Shown: one piece after another, positions 24,725-33,278 of the stretch
Numbering within the stretch: the first letter of the stretch is position 1
Layout of the letters: each line of letters starts with the position of its first letter
NCBI RefSeq assembly: GCF_020781835.1
Contig: NZ_JAJGNJ010000007.1
Span: 62,001 to 126,000, forward strand
DNA: 64,000 bases
Source of the DNA: Microbacterium testaceum
GTDB lineage: Bacteria > Actinomycetota > Actinomycetes > Actinomycetales > Microbacteriaceae
Direction of reading: 5' to 3'
Notes under the pieces: model-generated
What the model was told of the DNA's origin: nothing
Databases searched by the model: none
The model's input: only the letters and a program-made list of their open reading frames with translations
Translations under genes and position numbers: made by a program

Positions 24725-26305
24725 ATGCGATCGATGGTCCCTCTTTCTTTCGAGACCGACCCGTGGCGCGCCCTCCTCTCCCGGTCCGACATCCGCATGG
24801 TCGACGGCATCCTGCACGTCGTCGACGACACGCGCACCCCCGCCGACGCCGAGCGGGACGACCTGCTCACGGTCGCCGCGGCGATCGAGGGCGCCGGGGT
24901 CGCGGTGATGTTGGTGCGGGATGCCAACCGCCGACCGAAGCTCGTCGTCGACACCGCGCACGCCGAGGCCGCCCTCGCGGCGTTGCGCGATCCCGACCTG
25001 GGGCCCGTGTATCTCAAGGCCCGCGGCGAGGACCCCGTGCCGGCGCACAGCGTCGCACCGAGCCGCAACGCGGTGGAGGCCTACGCCGTCTTCCGGCCGC
25101 GCACGTCGACCGAGGGCTCCTACCGGTACGGCGCGGCGCTGGCGCCGCGCCTGGAGCTATGGCGCTTCGGCACCAAGACGATCGAGGCCCCGCGCTCGAG
25201 CGCCCTGACGCGCCGCACCTTCGCCGCCGCCGACCTGGACGTCGTCGAGGTCGAGCGCTACGGCCGGCGCTGGCGCACGGTCGCGGGCATGTTCGACCCG
25301 CACCCGAACGAGTTCACCGAAGACGTCGACATGGTCTTCTCGTGGGTGGACGGTTCCTCCAGCGAGTTCCAGCGCCAACGCGCCGCACGCATGAAGGGGT
25401 ACGTCGTCGGCGACGGCGACGACAACGCCGCCCGATACCGTCAGGTCGACGAGCTGCGTTACGCCCTGCGCAGCGTTCACATGTACGCCCCGTGGGTGCG
25501 CCGCATCTTCATCGCGACCGACTCCCCCACCCCCGGGTGGCTCGCGGATCACCCGAAGGTCACGATCGTGCGCAGCGAGGAGTTCTTCGCCGACCCGTCG
25601 GTGCTCCCCACCCACAACTCGCACGCCGTCGAAGCGCAGCTGCACCGCATCCCGGGCCTGGCCGAGCATTTCCTGTACAGCAACGACGACATGTTCTTCG
25701 GCCGGCCCGTCACCCCCGAGCTGTTCTTCAGCGGAGCCGGCATCAGCCGCTTCGTCGAGAGCGGCATCCGCATCGGCAGCGGTCCCGCCCACGTCGACCG
25801 CTCCGGTCACGACAACGGGCTGCGCGTCAATCGCGCGCTGCTGAAGGAGCGCTTCGGCCGCGTCATCACGCTCGACCTCGAGCACTGTGCGACACCCCTG
25901 CGTCGCTCGGTCGCGTACGAGCTCGAGCGTGAGTTCGCCGACGACTACGCGCGTACGGCCGCGAGCCGGTTCCGCTCGGCGACCGACATCTCCGTGACCA
26001 ACAGCCTGTACCACTACTACGCCCTGGCCACGGGGCGCGCGGTCATCACGACCGAGCCGCGCACGCGGTACGTGCAGACGACGCAGCTGGACGCGCTGCG
26101 GCGCATGGAGCGTCTCGTCTCGCGCCGCGACACCGACATGTTCTGCCTGAACGACGGCAGCGTGCCCGAGATCCCCGAGGAGGTCCGCGTGCCCGCTCTC
26201 CGCGCGTGCCTGGAGCGCTACTTCCCCGTGCCGGCGCCGTGGGAGAAGCAGACGGTCAGCGCAGGATCGGCAGCGGCGTCGTCGGCGGCGACACCCGCCC
26301 GCTGA
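24725..26305 (+). CDS. Stealth-family sugar-phosphate transferase
   Basis: 526 residues, RBS GAGGAGG before ATG 24725. The four conserved Stealth regions are recognisable: DMVFSWVDG (about residue 204), ELRYALRSVHMYAPWVRRIF, HAVEAQLHRIPGLAEHFLYS with NDDMFF, and a C-terminal region around SATDISVTNSLYHYYA. Stealth proteins are hexose-1-phosphate transferases that make phosphoglycan (capsule or wall) polymers. About 200 N-terminal residues precede the first region. No other polysaccharide genes are adjacent, so the product is unknown. The 3' end overlaps the convergent phosphodiesterase gene by 50 bp. Confidence 0.9.
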   Translation: MRSMVPLSFETDPWRALLSRSDIRMVDGILHVVDDTRTPADAERDDLLTVAAAIEGAGVAVMLVRDANRRPKLVVDTAHAEAALAALRDPDLGPVYLKARGEDPVPAHSVAPSRNAVEAYAVFRPRTSTEGSYRYGAALAPRLELWRFGTKTIEAPRSSALTRRTFAAADLDVVEVERYGRRWRTVAGMFDPHPNEFTEDVDMVFSWVDGSSSEFQRQRAARMKGYVVGDGDDNAARYRQVDELRYALRSVHMYAPWVRRIFIATDSPTPGWLADHPKVTIVRSEEFFADPSVLPTHNSHAVEAQLHRIPGLAEHFLYSNDDMFFGRPVTPELFFSGAGISRFVESGIRIGSGPAHVDRSGHDNGLRVNRALLKERFGRVITLDLEHCATPLRRSVAYELEREFADDYARTAASRFRSATDISVTNSLYHYYALATGRAVITTEPRTRYVQTTQLDALRRMERLVSRRDTDMFCLNDGSVPEIPEEVRVPALRACLERYFPVPAPWEKQTVSAGSAAASSAATPAR

Positions 26306-27191
26306 GCTGCACGCTCGTCGGCACGGCGATGCCGGCCGACCGCAGACGCTCCTGGGACTCGGCGGCATCGACGTACTGCAGCACCTCGGCGGTGCCCACG
26401 GGCACGACCGAGTGCACGATCGTCTCGTCGTAGACGTGCACGAGGTTGAACCCCTGTGCGCCGTCCTGCGGGCGCGTCCCGCCGACGGGGACCATGAGGT
26501 CCTGCGTGTAGCACGTGGCGGACGCCACCGACACCGGGATCCCCGCGAACGTGGCGAACGTCGAGTAGTGGAGATGACCCGCGAGGATCGTGCGCACGTC
26601 GCTGCCGCGGAGCACGTCGGCCAGCAGACGCTGATCACGCAGCTCGACGGTCGCGGCGAGGTCAAGGACGCTCGGCACCGGCGGGTGGTGCATGGCGAGG
26701 ATGGTGCCCAGCGGCGCCGGGACGGAGAGCACGTCGGCGAGCCACTCGCGCTGGGCGGCGGTGACCTCGCCGTGGTGACGGCCGGGTACTGAGGTGTCGA
26801 GGGTCACGACGCGGAGGCCGTTGAGCTCGTCCACGCGGTCGACGGGCGCCTCGGGATCGCCCTCGTCGCCGGGGAGCAGGTGGGAACGGAACGTCGCCCG
26901 GTCGTCGTGGTTGCCCATGACCCAGATGACCGGAGCCCCCAGGCGAGCGGCCGCGGGCTCGACGATCGCCCGCACGCGAGCGTACGCGTCGCCTTCACCG
27001 AAGTCGGCGAGGTCGCCGGTGAAGATCAGGCCGTCGGGACGGATCCCGGATGCCTCGATCGCCGCGACCGCCTGGACGAGGTACGCCTCGGAGTCGACGC
27101 GGTCGTACAGCGGGGCCGCGCCGGCGCGCAGGTGGGTGTCGCTCAGGTGCAGCAGCACGCGTTCGGCGCGCGGATATTCGGCGTAGCGCAT
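26256..27191 (-). CDS. CpdA-like metallophosphoesterase
   Basis: 311 residues, RBS GGGAAC before ATG 27191. Calcineurin-type motifs in order: LHLSDTHL, FTGDLADFGE, VMGNHDDR, MHHPPVP and AGHLHYS, which together form the two-metal site of class III cyclic nucleotide phosphodiesterases. Substrate could be cAMP, another cyclic nucleotide or a phosphodiester lipid. Its last 50 bp overlap the Stealth gene on the other strand. Confidence 0.88.
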   Translation of the reverse strand: MRYAEYPRAERVLLHLSDTHLRAGAAPLYDRVDSEAYLVQAVAAIEASGIRPDGLIFTGDLADFGEGDAYARVRAIVEPAAARLGAPVIWVMGNHDDRATFRSHLLPGDEGDPEAPVDRVDELNGLRVVTLDTSVPGRHHGEVTAAQREWLADVLSVPAPLGTILAMHHPPVPSVLDLAATVELRDQRLLADVLRGSDVRTILAGHLHYSTFATFAGIPVSVASATCYTQDLMVPVGGTRPQDGAQGFNLVHVYDETIVHSVVPVGTAEVLQYVDAAESQERLRSAGIAVPTSVQLSGRVSPPTTPLPILR

Positions 27192-27299
27192 CTCGTTCCC
27201 TTCGGGTCGTCGGGTGCGACCTTTGACCGGCGTGATGCTCCCGGCTGGGGAGAAATGTTACAGGCATGTTTCGCGAACGCGTGATGAACACGACAAGAA

Positions 27300-27317
27300 C
27301 TCCGCTCCCCGGCGGAG
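27300..27317. terminator. Small hairpin in the cpdA-like/rsmA gap
   Basis: CTCCGC / GCGGAG with 6-nt loop in the 192-bp region between the phosphodiesterase start and rsmA stop. The rest of this gap holds no gene; it includes the promoter area of the phosphodiesterase gene. Confidence 0.35.
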
Positions 27318-27361
27318 CCGCCTCGATGCGTCGTCGCGGCACACCCGTGCGCTTTCGGGAC

Positions 27362-27385
27362 GAGCCGCTCACGCGGAGCGGTCTC
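27362..27385 (-). terminator. Hairpin at the end of rsmA
   Basis: GAGCCGCTC pairs with GAGCGGTCTC (one bulged T), loop ACGCG, overlapping the rsmA stop codon; candidate intrinsic terminator without a T tract. Confidence 0.45.
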
Positions 27386-28223
27386 AGCCGGCGGCGATCC
27401 GCACGAAGTCGTCGATCGAGAGCTGCTCGCCACGCAGGGTCGGATCCACACTTGCGCGCTCCAGCGCCTCCGACGCAGCGGCGGCCGAGCCGCCGAGCAC
27501 GCCGGCCAGCGCCTGCCGAAGCATCTTGCGACGCTGCTGGAAGGCCGCATCCACGAGGGCGAACGTGCGGCGCCGAAGCTCCTCGCCTCCGCGGGGCTCG
27601 GCATCCCGGTCGAAACCGACGAGCACACTGTCGACGTTGGGCACGGGCCAGAACACCTGGCGCGAGACCGTCCCGGCCAAGCGCCACGGCCCATACCACG
27701 CGGCTTTGACGCTCGGGGCGCCGTACACCTTCGATCCCGGCGGAGCCGCGAGGCGCTCGCCCACCTCGGCCTGCACCATGACGACGCCGCGCTGCAGGAA
27801 CGGGAACGTCTCGAGGAAGTGCAGCAGCACCGGGACGGAGACGTTGTAGGGCAGGTTCGCCACCAGCACCTCGGGCTCGCCGGGCAGGTCGCGCACCTGC
27901 AGGGCGTCGGCGTCGATGACGGTCAGACGATCGGACGACACGCCGTGGGCGGCCGCGGTCTCGGGTAGCCGTGCAGCCAGGCGGTGGTCGATCTCGACGG
28001 CGACGACCGACGCGCCGGTCTCGAGGATCGCCAGCGTCAGCGATCCGAGCCCGGGTCCGATCTCGACCACCCGATCGGATGCCGAGACGCCCGCGGCCTG
28101 CACGATCTTGCGGACCGTGTTGGCGTCGACGACGAAGTTCTGGCCCAGCTTCTTCGTCGGTGTGACGTCGAGGTCGGCGGCGAGCCGGCGGATCTCGGCG
28201 GCACCGAGCAGCGAAACGGGCAT
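27384..28223 (-). CDS. rsmA: 16S rRNA dimethyladenosine transferase
   Basis: 279 residues. Dimethylates the two adjacent adenosines near the 3' end of 16S rRNA. Motifs: KLGQNFVVD at the N-terminus, SAM-binding VVEIGPGLGSLT, and the catalytic NLPYNVS. A TACAGT -10 box (28235-28230) lies six bases before the ATG, so a leaderless transcript is likely, and the gene is separately transcribed from tatD. Confidence 0.95.
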   Translation of the reverse strand: MPVSLLGAAEIRRLAADLDVTPTKKLGQNFVVDANTVRKIVQAAGVSASDRVVEIGPGLGSLTLAILETGASVVAVEIDHRLAARLPETAAAHGVSSDRLTVIDADALQVRDLPGEPEVLVANLPYNVSVPVLLHFLETFPFLQRGVVMVQAEVGERLAAPPGSKVYGAPSVKAAWYGPWRLAGTVSRQVFWPVPNVDSVLVGFDRDAEPRGGEELRRRTFALVDAAFQQRRKMLRQALAGVLGGSAAAASEALERASVDPTLRGEQLSIDDFVRIAAG

Positions 28224-28280
28224 TGTTCCACTGTAACCAGCCTCCGCGCCATCGCCCGCTGCGAGCAGTAACGTGGGCGG

Positions 28281-29738
28281 GTGAGCCAGACGCAGTCGAT
28301 ACCCGCCAACGCCTTCACCCTTCGCAGCCCCTACGGGCGGCGAGCGGTCGTCCTCTCGATCGCCGCCGCGGTCGGCGGGTTCCTCTTCGGCTTCGACTCG
28401 TCGGTGATCAACGGCGCGGTCCGCTCGATCGAGTCGGACTACACCAAGGAGCCGATCCTCACCGGCTTCGTGGTCGCCATCGCGCTGATCGGCTGCGCCG
28501 TCGGCGCCATCGCCGCCGGGGCGCTGTCCGACCGCTACGGCCGCCTGAAGGTGATGATCGTCGGCAGCGCACTGTTCCTCATCTCCTCCGTCGGATCGGC
28601 CCTCACCTTCAGCGTCCCCGACCTCATCGTCTGGCGCATCCTCGGCGGCCTCGGCATCGGCATCGCCTCGGTCGTGGCCCCCGCCTACATCGCCGAGGTG
28701 GCGCCGCGCCAGATCCGCGGCAGCCTGGCGTCACTCCAGCAGCTCGCGATCACGCTCGGCATCTTCGCCGCCCTGCTGAGCAACGCCCTGCTCGTGGCCG
28801 CCGCGGGCGGCAGCGCCGACAACATGCTGTGGTGGGGGCTGGACGCCTGGCGCTGGATGTTCCTGATCGGCGTCATCCCGGCCGCCGTGTACGGCTTCCT
28901 CGCCTTCACGATGCCCGAGTCGCCGCGCTTCCTGCTCTCGCGCGGCCGCACGGACGAGGCCCGCGCGATCTTCGCCCGCCTGGTGCCGCCGGCCGACCTC
29001 GAGAAGACCGTCAAAGACCTCACCACCGCCATCGAGACCGATCGGAAGAACAAGGGTGCCTCCCTCGCGGGCCCCGCTCTCGGCCTGCAGCCGATCGTGT
29101 GGATCGGCATCATCCTGTCGGTGTTCCAGCAGTTCGTCGGGATCAACGTCATCTTCTACTACTCCACGAGCCTGTGGCGCGCGGTCGGCTTCGACGAGAG
29201 CAACTCGCTGCTCATCGGTGTCATCACCTCCGTCACGAACGTGCTGGTGACCCTCATCGCGATCTGGCTGGTCGACCGCGTCGGTCGCAAGCCCCTGCTG
29301 CTGGTGGGTTCGGCCCTCATGACCCTGTCGCTCGGAGCGATGGCGCTGGCCTTCTCCTTCGCCACGGGTTCGGGTCAGGACGTCTCGCTCCCCGGCGCGT
29401 GGGGCCCGGTCGCCCTCGTGGCCGCGAACCTGTTCGTCGTCGGCTTCGGCGCCTCGTGGGGCCCGCTGGTGTGGGTGCTGCTGGGTGAGATCTTCCCCAG
29501 CCGCATCCGCGGCAAGGCGCTCGGCGTCGCCGCGGGCGCGCAGTGGCTCGCGAACTTCCTGGTGTCGTGGACCTTCCCCGCCCTCGCGGACTGGTCGCTG
29601 ACGATCACGTACGGCGCTTACGCGTTCTTCGCCGCGCTGTCGTTCGTGTTCGTCATGTGGAAGATCCCCGAGACCAAGGGCATGGAGCTCGAGCAGACCG
29701 AGACGCTGTTCGTGCGAAAGCCCAAGACGAAGGCCTGA
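28281..29738 (+). CDS. Sugar-porter family MFS transporter
   Basis: 485 residues from GTG 28281, twelve membrane helices. Sugar-porter marks: GFDSSVINGA in helix 1, DRYGRLK and DRVGRKP loops, PESPRFLL after helix 6, QQFVGINVIFYYS in helix 7 and the terminal PETKGMELEQTE. Sugar-proton symport is expected; the sugar is not predictable. A TAACGT -10 box (28269-28274) is six bases before the GTG, so leaderless. It sits between tatD and rsmA, where some actinobacteria have a resuscitation-promoting factor gene. Confidence 0.92.
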   Translation: MSQTQSIPANAFTLRSPYGRRAVVLSIAAAVGGFLFGFDSSVINGAVRSIESDYTKEPILTGFVVAIALIGCAVGAIAAGALSDRYGRLKVMIVGSALFLISSVGSALTFSVPDLIVWRILGGLGIGIASVVAPAYIAEVAPRQIRGSLASLQQLAITLGIFAALLSNALLVAAAGGSADNMLWWGLDAWRWMFLIGVIPAAVYGFLAFTMPESPRFLLSRGRTDEARAIFARLVPPADLEKTVKDLTTAIETDRKNKGASLAGPALGLQPIVWIGIILSVFQQFVGINVIFYYSTSLWRAVGFDESNSLLIGVITSVTNVLVTLIAIWLVDRVGRKPLLLVGSALMTLSLGAMALAFSFATGSGQDVSLPGAWGPVALVAANLFVVGFGASWGPLVWVLLGEIFPSRIRGKALGVAAGAQWLANFLVSWTFPALADWSLTITYGAYAFFAALSFVFVMWKIPETKGMELEQTETLFVRKPKTKA

Positions 29739-29749
29739 CGACAGCGACG

Positions 29750-29779
29750 ACGGCCGGCGCCCGGAAGGGTGCCGGCCGT
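29750..29779. terminator. Intrinsic terminator after the MFS gene
   Basis: Perfect 9-bp stem ACGGCCGGC / GCCGGCCGT with a 12-nt loop, 12 bases after the stop codon; between convergent MFS and tatD genes. Confidence 0.7.
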
Positions 29780-29899
29780 GTCGTGTGTCCGCCGCCGGCA
29801 CGACCTCGATGATGCGCACGAACTCAGCGGCATTCCGGCGATCCGGCTGAGGATGCGCGGATCAGTGAGGTTGCCCGACGCGCGACGGCGCCGACGAGG

Positions 29900-30817
29900 T
29901 CAGAACTCCCCGTACACCGCGAGGGTGTTCGCCGCGATCTGCGCCCCGAGCTCGTCGGCGTCCGTGCCGAGCTCAGCGGCCATGAAGCGGAGCGTCACGG
30001 GGATGAGGTACGGCGCGTTCGGCCGGCCGCGGTAGGGCGTCGGGGTGAGGAACGGCGCGTCGGTCTCGACCAGGATCCTCTCGCGCGGGGTCACCGCGAG
30101 GGCGTCGCGCAGGTTCTGCGCGTTCTTGAACGTGACGTTCCCCGCGAACGACAAGTAGTAACCGCGCTCGGCCGCGATGCGCGCCATGTCTTCCCCGCCG
30201 GAGAAGCAGTGGAAGACCGTCTTCTCGGGGGCGCCGACGCGCTCGAGCGTCTCGAGGACCGCATCGTGCGCGTCCCGGTCGTGGATCTGCATGGCGATGC
30301 CGTGCTTCTTCGCCAGCGCGATGTGCGCCTCGAACGAGCGGATCTGGGCGGGGATGCCATCCTCATCGGTCCGGAAGAAGTCCAGGCCCGTCTCGCCGAT
30401 CGCGCGCACCCGGGGCTCGGCCGCGAGCTCGTCGATCACCGCGATGGCGGCATCCAGCTCTCCCGCCGCCTCGTACGCCGGCGCCTCATTCGGATGGATC
30501 GCCACGGCGGCGAGCACGCGCGGGTGCTGCCGTGCGGCCCACGCCGACCAGCGCGACGAGTCGACGTCTCCCCCGGCCTGGACGACGCCGTGCACGCCGA
30601 CGGCCAGCGCCCGCTCGAGCTGCTCGTCCAGCGAAAGGCCCGTCTCGCCGTCCTCGATCTCGAGGTGGCAGTGGTTGTCGTAGACCGGCACGCCCAGCGG
30701 TTCGGGTGCGGGCGGATAGCTCACGTCGCGACGGCCGTCCGACGAGCGCTCCCGCACGTACTGGCTGGGATCGCCGCCGTCGATGGTGCCGCGGGGGCGT
30801 TCGACGGGCGTGCTCAT
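29900..30817 (-). CDS. tatD: TatD-family metal-dependent DNase
   Basis: 305 residues; ATG 30817 overlaps the metG stop (ATGA). Metal-binding and catalytic motifs: DNHCHLE, IGETGLDFF, IHDRDAHD, FHCFSGG and VETDAPFL. TatD proteins are 3'-5' exonucleases/AP endonucleases. A ~45-residue N-terminal extension precedes the core. Coupling to metG is the standard actinobacterial arrangement. Confidence 0.94.
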   Translation of the reverse strand: MSTPVERPRGTIDGGDPSQYVRERSSDGRRDVSYPPAPEPLGVPVYDNHCHLEIEDGETGLSLDEQLERALAVGVHGVVQAGGDVDSSRWSAWAARQHPRVLAAVAIHPNEAPAYEAAGELDAAIAVIDELAAEPRVRAIGETGLDFFRTDEDGIPAQIRSFEAHIALAKKHGIAMQIHDRDAHDAVLETLERVGAPEKTVFHCFSGGEDMARIAAERGYYLSFAGNVTFKNAQNLRDALAVTPRERILVETDAPFLTPTPYRGRPNAPYLIPVTLRFMAAELGTDADELGAQIAANTLAVYGEF

Positions 30818-32388
30818 GCCTGCTCGACGCGCGGGAACAGCGGTGACAGGCCGTTCACGGACGTGCCCGGGCGCAGCACGCCCCACGTTCCGGCCTCGCG
30901 GAGGGGCTGGTCGTGCAACCGGCCGATGCTCTCGGCGGCGCCGAGCGCGATCCACAGCTTCTCGGTCGAGATCGGCATGATCGGCGACAGCAGCACCGCG
31001 AGGGCGCGCAGGCCCTCGGCGGCGGTGTACAGCACCGTACCCAGACGTTCGCGGCGCGCCTCGTCCTTGGCCAGGGCCCACGGCTCGTTCTCGGTGATGT
31101 ACTGGTTCAGAGCGTCCACGATCGTCCAGATCGCGTCGATCGCCTCGTCGATGCGGAACCGCTCGATGGCCGCGTCCGCGTTCGAGGCGGCATCCGCCAC
31201 GGTCTTCTGGACCGCCCGGTCGGCGTCGGTGTACTCCCCCGCCGGGGGCACGACGCCCTCGAAGTAGCGCTCGATCATGGCGATCGTTCGGGATGCCAGG
31301 TTGCCGAAGCCGTTGGCCAGCTCGGCCTGGTACCGGGCCGAGAGGTCCTCCCACGAGAACGATCCGTCCTGGCCGAACGCGATCGCGGACAGGAAGTAGA
31401 AGCGGTACGCGTCGGAACCGAAGACGTCGGTGATCTCGGTCGGCGCGATGCCCGTGAGCTTGGACTTCGACATCTTCTCGCCGCCGACGAGCAGCCACCC
31501 GTGCGCGAAGACGCCGCGGGGCACCTCCAGCCCCGCCGCCATCAGCATGGCGGGCCAGATCACGGCGTGGAAACGCAGGATGTCCTTGCCCACGACGTGG
31601 TACGCCGGCCAGCGGCGCGCGAACTCTTCGGGGTCGCTGCCGTAGCCGACGGCGGTAGCGTAGTTCAGCAGCGCGTCGACCCACACGTAGATGACGTGCG
31701 ACTCGTCCCACGGCACCTGGATGCCCCAGTCGAACGTGGACCGCGAGATCGACAGATCCTTCAGGCCGTTCTTGACGAAGGACATGACCTCGTTGCGGGC
31801 CGAGTCGGGCCGGACGAAGTCGGGGACCGACCGGTAGAGCTGGAGCAGCGGCTCCTGGAACTCGCTGAGCTTGAAGAAGTAGTTCTTCTCCTGCAGCAGC
31901 TCGAGCGGCTTCGAGTGGATCGCACAGACCTTCAGTCCCTCGAAGGGTCCCTCGCCGTCGACGATCTCGGCCTCGGTCTTGAACTCCTCGCAGCCGACGC
32001 AGTACAGCGCCTCGAACTCGCCCGCGTAGATGTAGCCGCGGTCGTACAGCGCCTGCACGAACTTCTCGACGCGCTCCTCGTGACGCGGCTGGCTCGTGCG
32101 GATGAAGTCGTCGTTGGCGACGTCGAGCGTCTTCAGCAGGGGGAACCACGACTCGCTGACCAGCTTGTCGACCCACTCCTGCGGGGTGTGGCCGTTCGCG
32201 GCGGCCGCGCGCATCATCTTCTGGCCGTGTTCGTCGGTGCCCGTGAGCATCCAGGTGTCGTCACCGGCCTGGCGGTGCCAGCGCGCGAGGGCGTCGACCG
32301 CCACGGTCGTGTAGCCGTGGCCGATGTGGGGCACGTCGCTCGGGTAGTAGATCGGCGTGGTGATGTAGAAGGATCGGCCGGAAGTCAC
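30814..32388 (-). CDS. metG: Methionyl-tRNA synthetase
   Basis: 524 residues from GTG 32388. Class I synthetase: HIGH at 21-24, KMSKS at 305-309, and a zinc knob with YCVGCEEF plus CAIHSK, suggesting a reduced metal site. No C-terminal tRNA-binding domain, as in short forms. A TAGAAT -10 box (32400-32395) lies six bases before the GTG, so the transcript is predicted to be leaderless. tatD follows with 4-base overlap. Confidence 0.96.
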   Translation of the reverse strand: MTSGRSFYITTPIYYPSDVPHIGHGYTTVAVDALARWHRQAGDDTWMLTGTDEHGQKMMRAAAANGHTPQEWVDKLVSESWFPLLKTLDVANDDFIRTSQPRHEERVEKFVQALYDRGYIYAGEFEALYCVGCEEFKTEAEIVDGEGPFEGLKVCAIHSKPLELLQEKNYFFKLSEFQEPLLQLYRSVPDFVRPDSARNEVMSFVKNGLKDLSISRSTFDWGIQVPWDESHVIYVWVDALLNYATAVGYGSDPEEFARRWPAYHVVGKDILRFHAVIWPAMLMAAGLEVPRGVFAHGWLLVGGEKMSKSKLTGIAPTEITDVFGSDAYRFYFLSAIAFGQDGSFSWEDLSARYQAELANGFGNLASRTIAMIERYFEGVVPPAGEYTDADRAVQKTVADAASNADAAIERFRIDEAIDAIWTIVDALNQYITENEPWALAKDEARRERLGTVLYTAAEGLRALAVLLSPIMPISTEKLWIALGAAESIGRLHDQPLREAGTWGVLRPGTSVNGLSPLFPRVEQA

Positions 32389-32436
32389 CCCAGGATTCTA
32401 CGTGGGACGGCCCCGCCCTCCGGCCGGTGTGACGCG

Positions 32437-33255
32437 TCAGCCCTTCACGGCGAGAGCGGCCTGGTACAGCTCGCGCGAGGAGTGCCCGGTGAGCGACGCG
32501 ACCTCGGCAGCGGCCTCCTTGAGCCGCGCGCCGTCGCGCACGAGCTCGAGCACCTGGGTCACGGCATCCGGGAACGCCACCTCCCGCGCCGACGCGCCCC
32601 CCACGACGATCGCGATCTCGCCGCGCACGCCCTCGCCCGCCCACGCGGCGAGCTCGGCGAGCGGGCCGCGGCGCACCTCCTCGTGCAGCTTCGTCAGCTC
32701 GCGACACACCGCCGCCGGCCGGTCCGGCCCGAACGCGGCGGCGAGGTCGTCGAGAGTGGATGCCAGCCGTGACGGCGACTCGAAGAACACCAGGGTGCGC
32801 GTCTCGGCGGCGAGCTCGGCGAAGGCGCGGCGCCGGTCTCCGGGCTTGCGGCGCGGGAAGCCCTCGAACGCGAAACGATCGGTGGGAAGCCCTGCGACCG
32901 CGAGAGCGGTGACGACCGCGCTCGGACCGGGAAGCGCGGTGACGGTGACGCCCGCGGCCGCCGCGGCGGCGACGAGTCCGTAGCCGGGGTCGCTCACGGT
33001 CGGCATCCCGGCATCGCTGAGCACCAGCAGGTCGTCCTCGCGGGCGAGTTCGACGAGCTCGGCAGCGCGCTCCTTCTCGTTGTGGTCGTGCAGCGCGATC
33101 AGGCGCGGCCGGTTGTCGACGCCCAACCCGGCGAGCAGCCGCTGCGTCGTGCGCGTGTCCTCGGCGGCCACGACGGTGGCGTTCTCGAGGGCTTCGACCA
33201 GGCGCCGCGACGCGTCGCCCAGGTTGCCGATGGGGGTCGCCGCGAGGATGATCAC
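32437..33255 (-). CDS. rsmI: 16S rRNA 2'-O-ribose C1402 methyltransferase
   Basis: 272 residues from GTG 33255. Tetrapyrrole-methylase fold with IILAATPIGNLGDASRR at the N-terminus, AEDTRTTQRLL, LVLSDAGMPTVSDPG and FESPSRL. Modifies C1402 in the decoding centre. It starts 23 bp from the divergent pmt gene with its own TAAGGT -10 box (33267-33262) six bases before the GTG; see the bidirectional promoter entry. Confidence 0.94.
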   Translation of the reverse strand: MIILAATPIGNLGDASRRLVEALENATVVAAEDTRTTQRLLAGLGVDNRPRLIALHDHNEKERAAELVELAREDDLLVLSDAGMPTVSDPGYGLVAAAAAAGVTVTALPGPSAVVTALAVAGLPTDRFAFEGFPRRKPGDRRRAFAELAAETRTLVFFESPSRLASTLDDLAAAFGPDRPAAVCRELTKLHEEVRRGPLAELAAWAGEGVRGEIAIVVGGASAREVAFPDAVTQVLELVRDGARLKEAAAEVASLTGHSSRELYQAALAVKG

Positions 33256-33261
33256 CGCCCC

Positions 33262-33271
33262 ACCTTATGCT
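33262..33271. promoter_or_regulatory. Overlapping divergent -10 elements (rsmI / pmt)
   Basis: ACCTTATGCT reads TATGCT on the plus strand (33266-33271, seven bases before pmt GTG) and TAAGGT on the minus strand (33267-33262, six bases before rsmI GTG). Both are TAnnnT -10 boxes and share two bases, so one symmetric site would fire both leaderless transcripts. Confidence 0.6.
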
Positions 33272-33278
33272 GGGGGCC

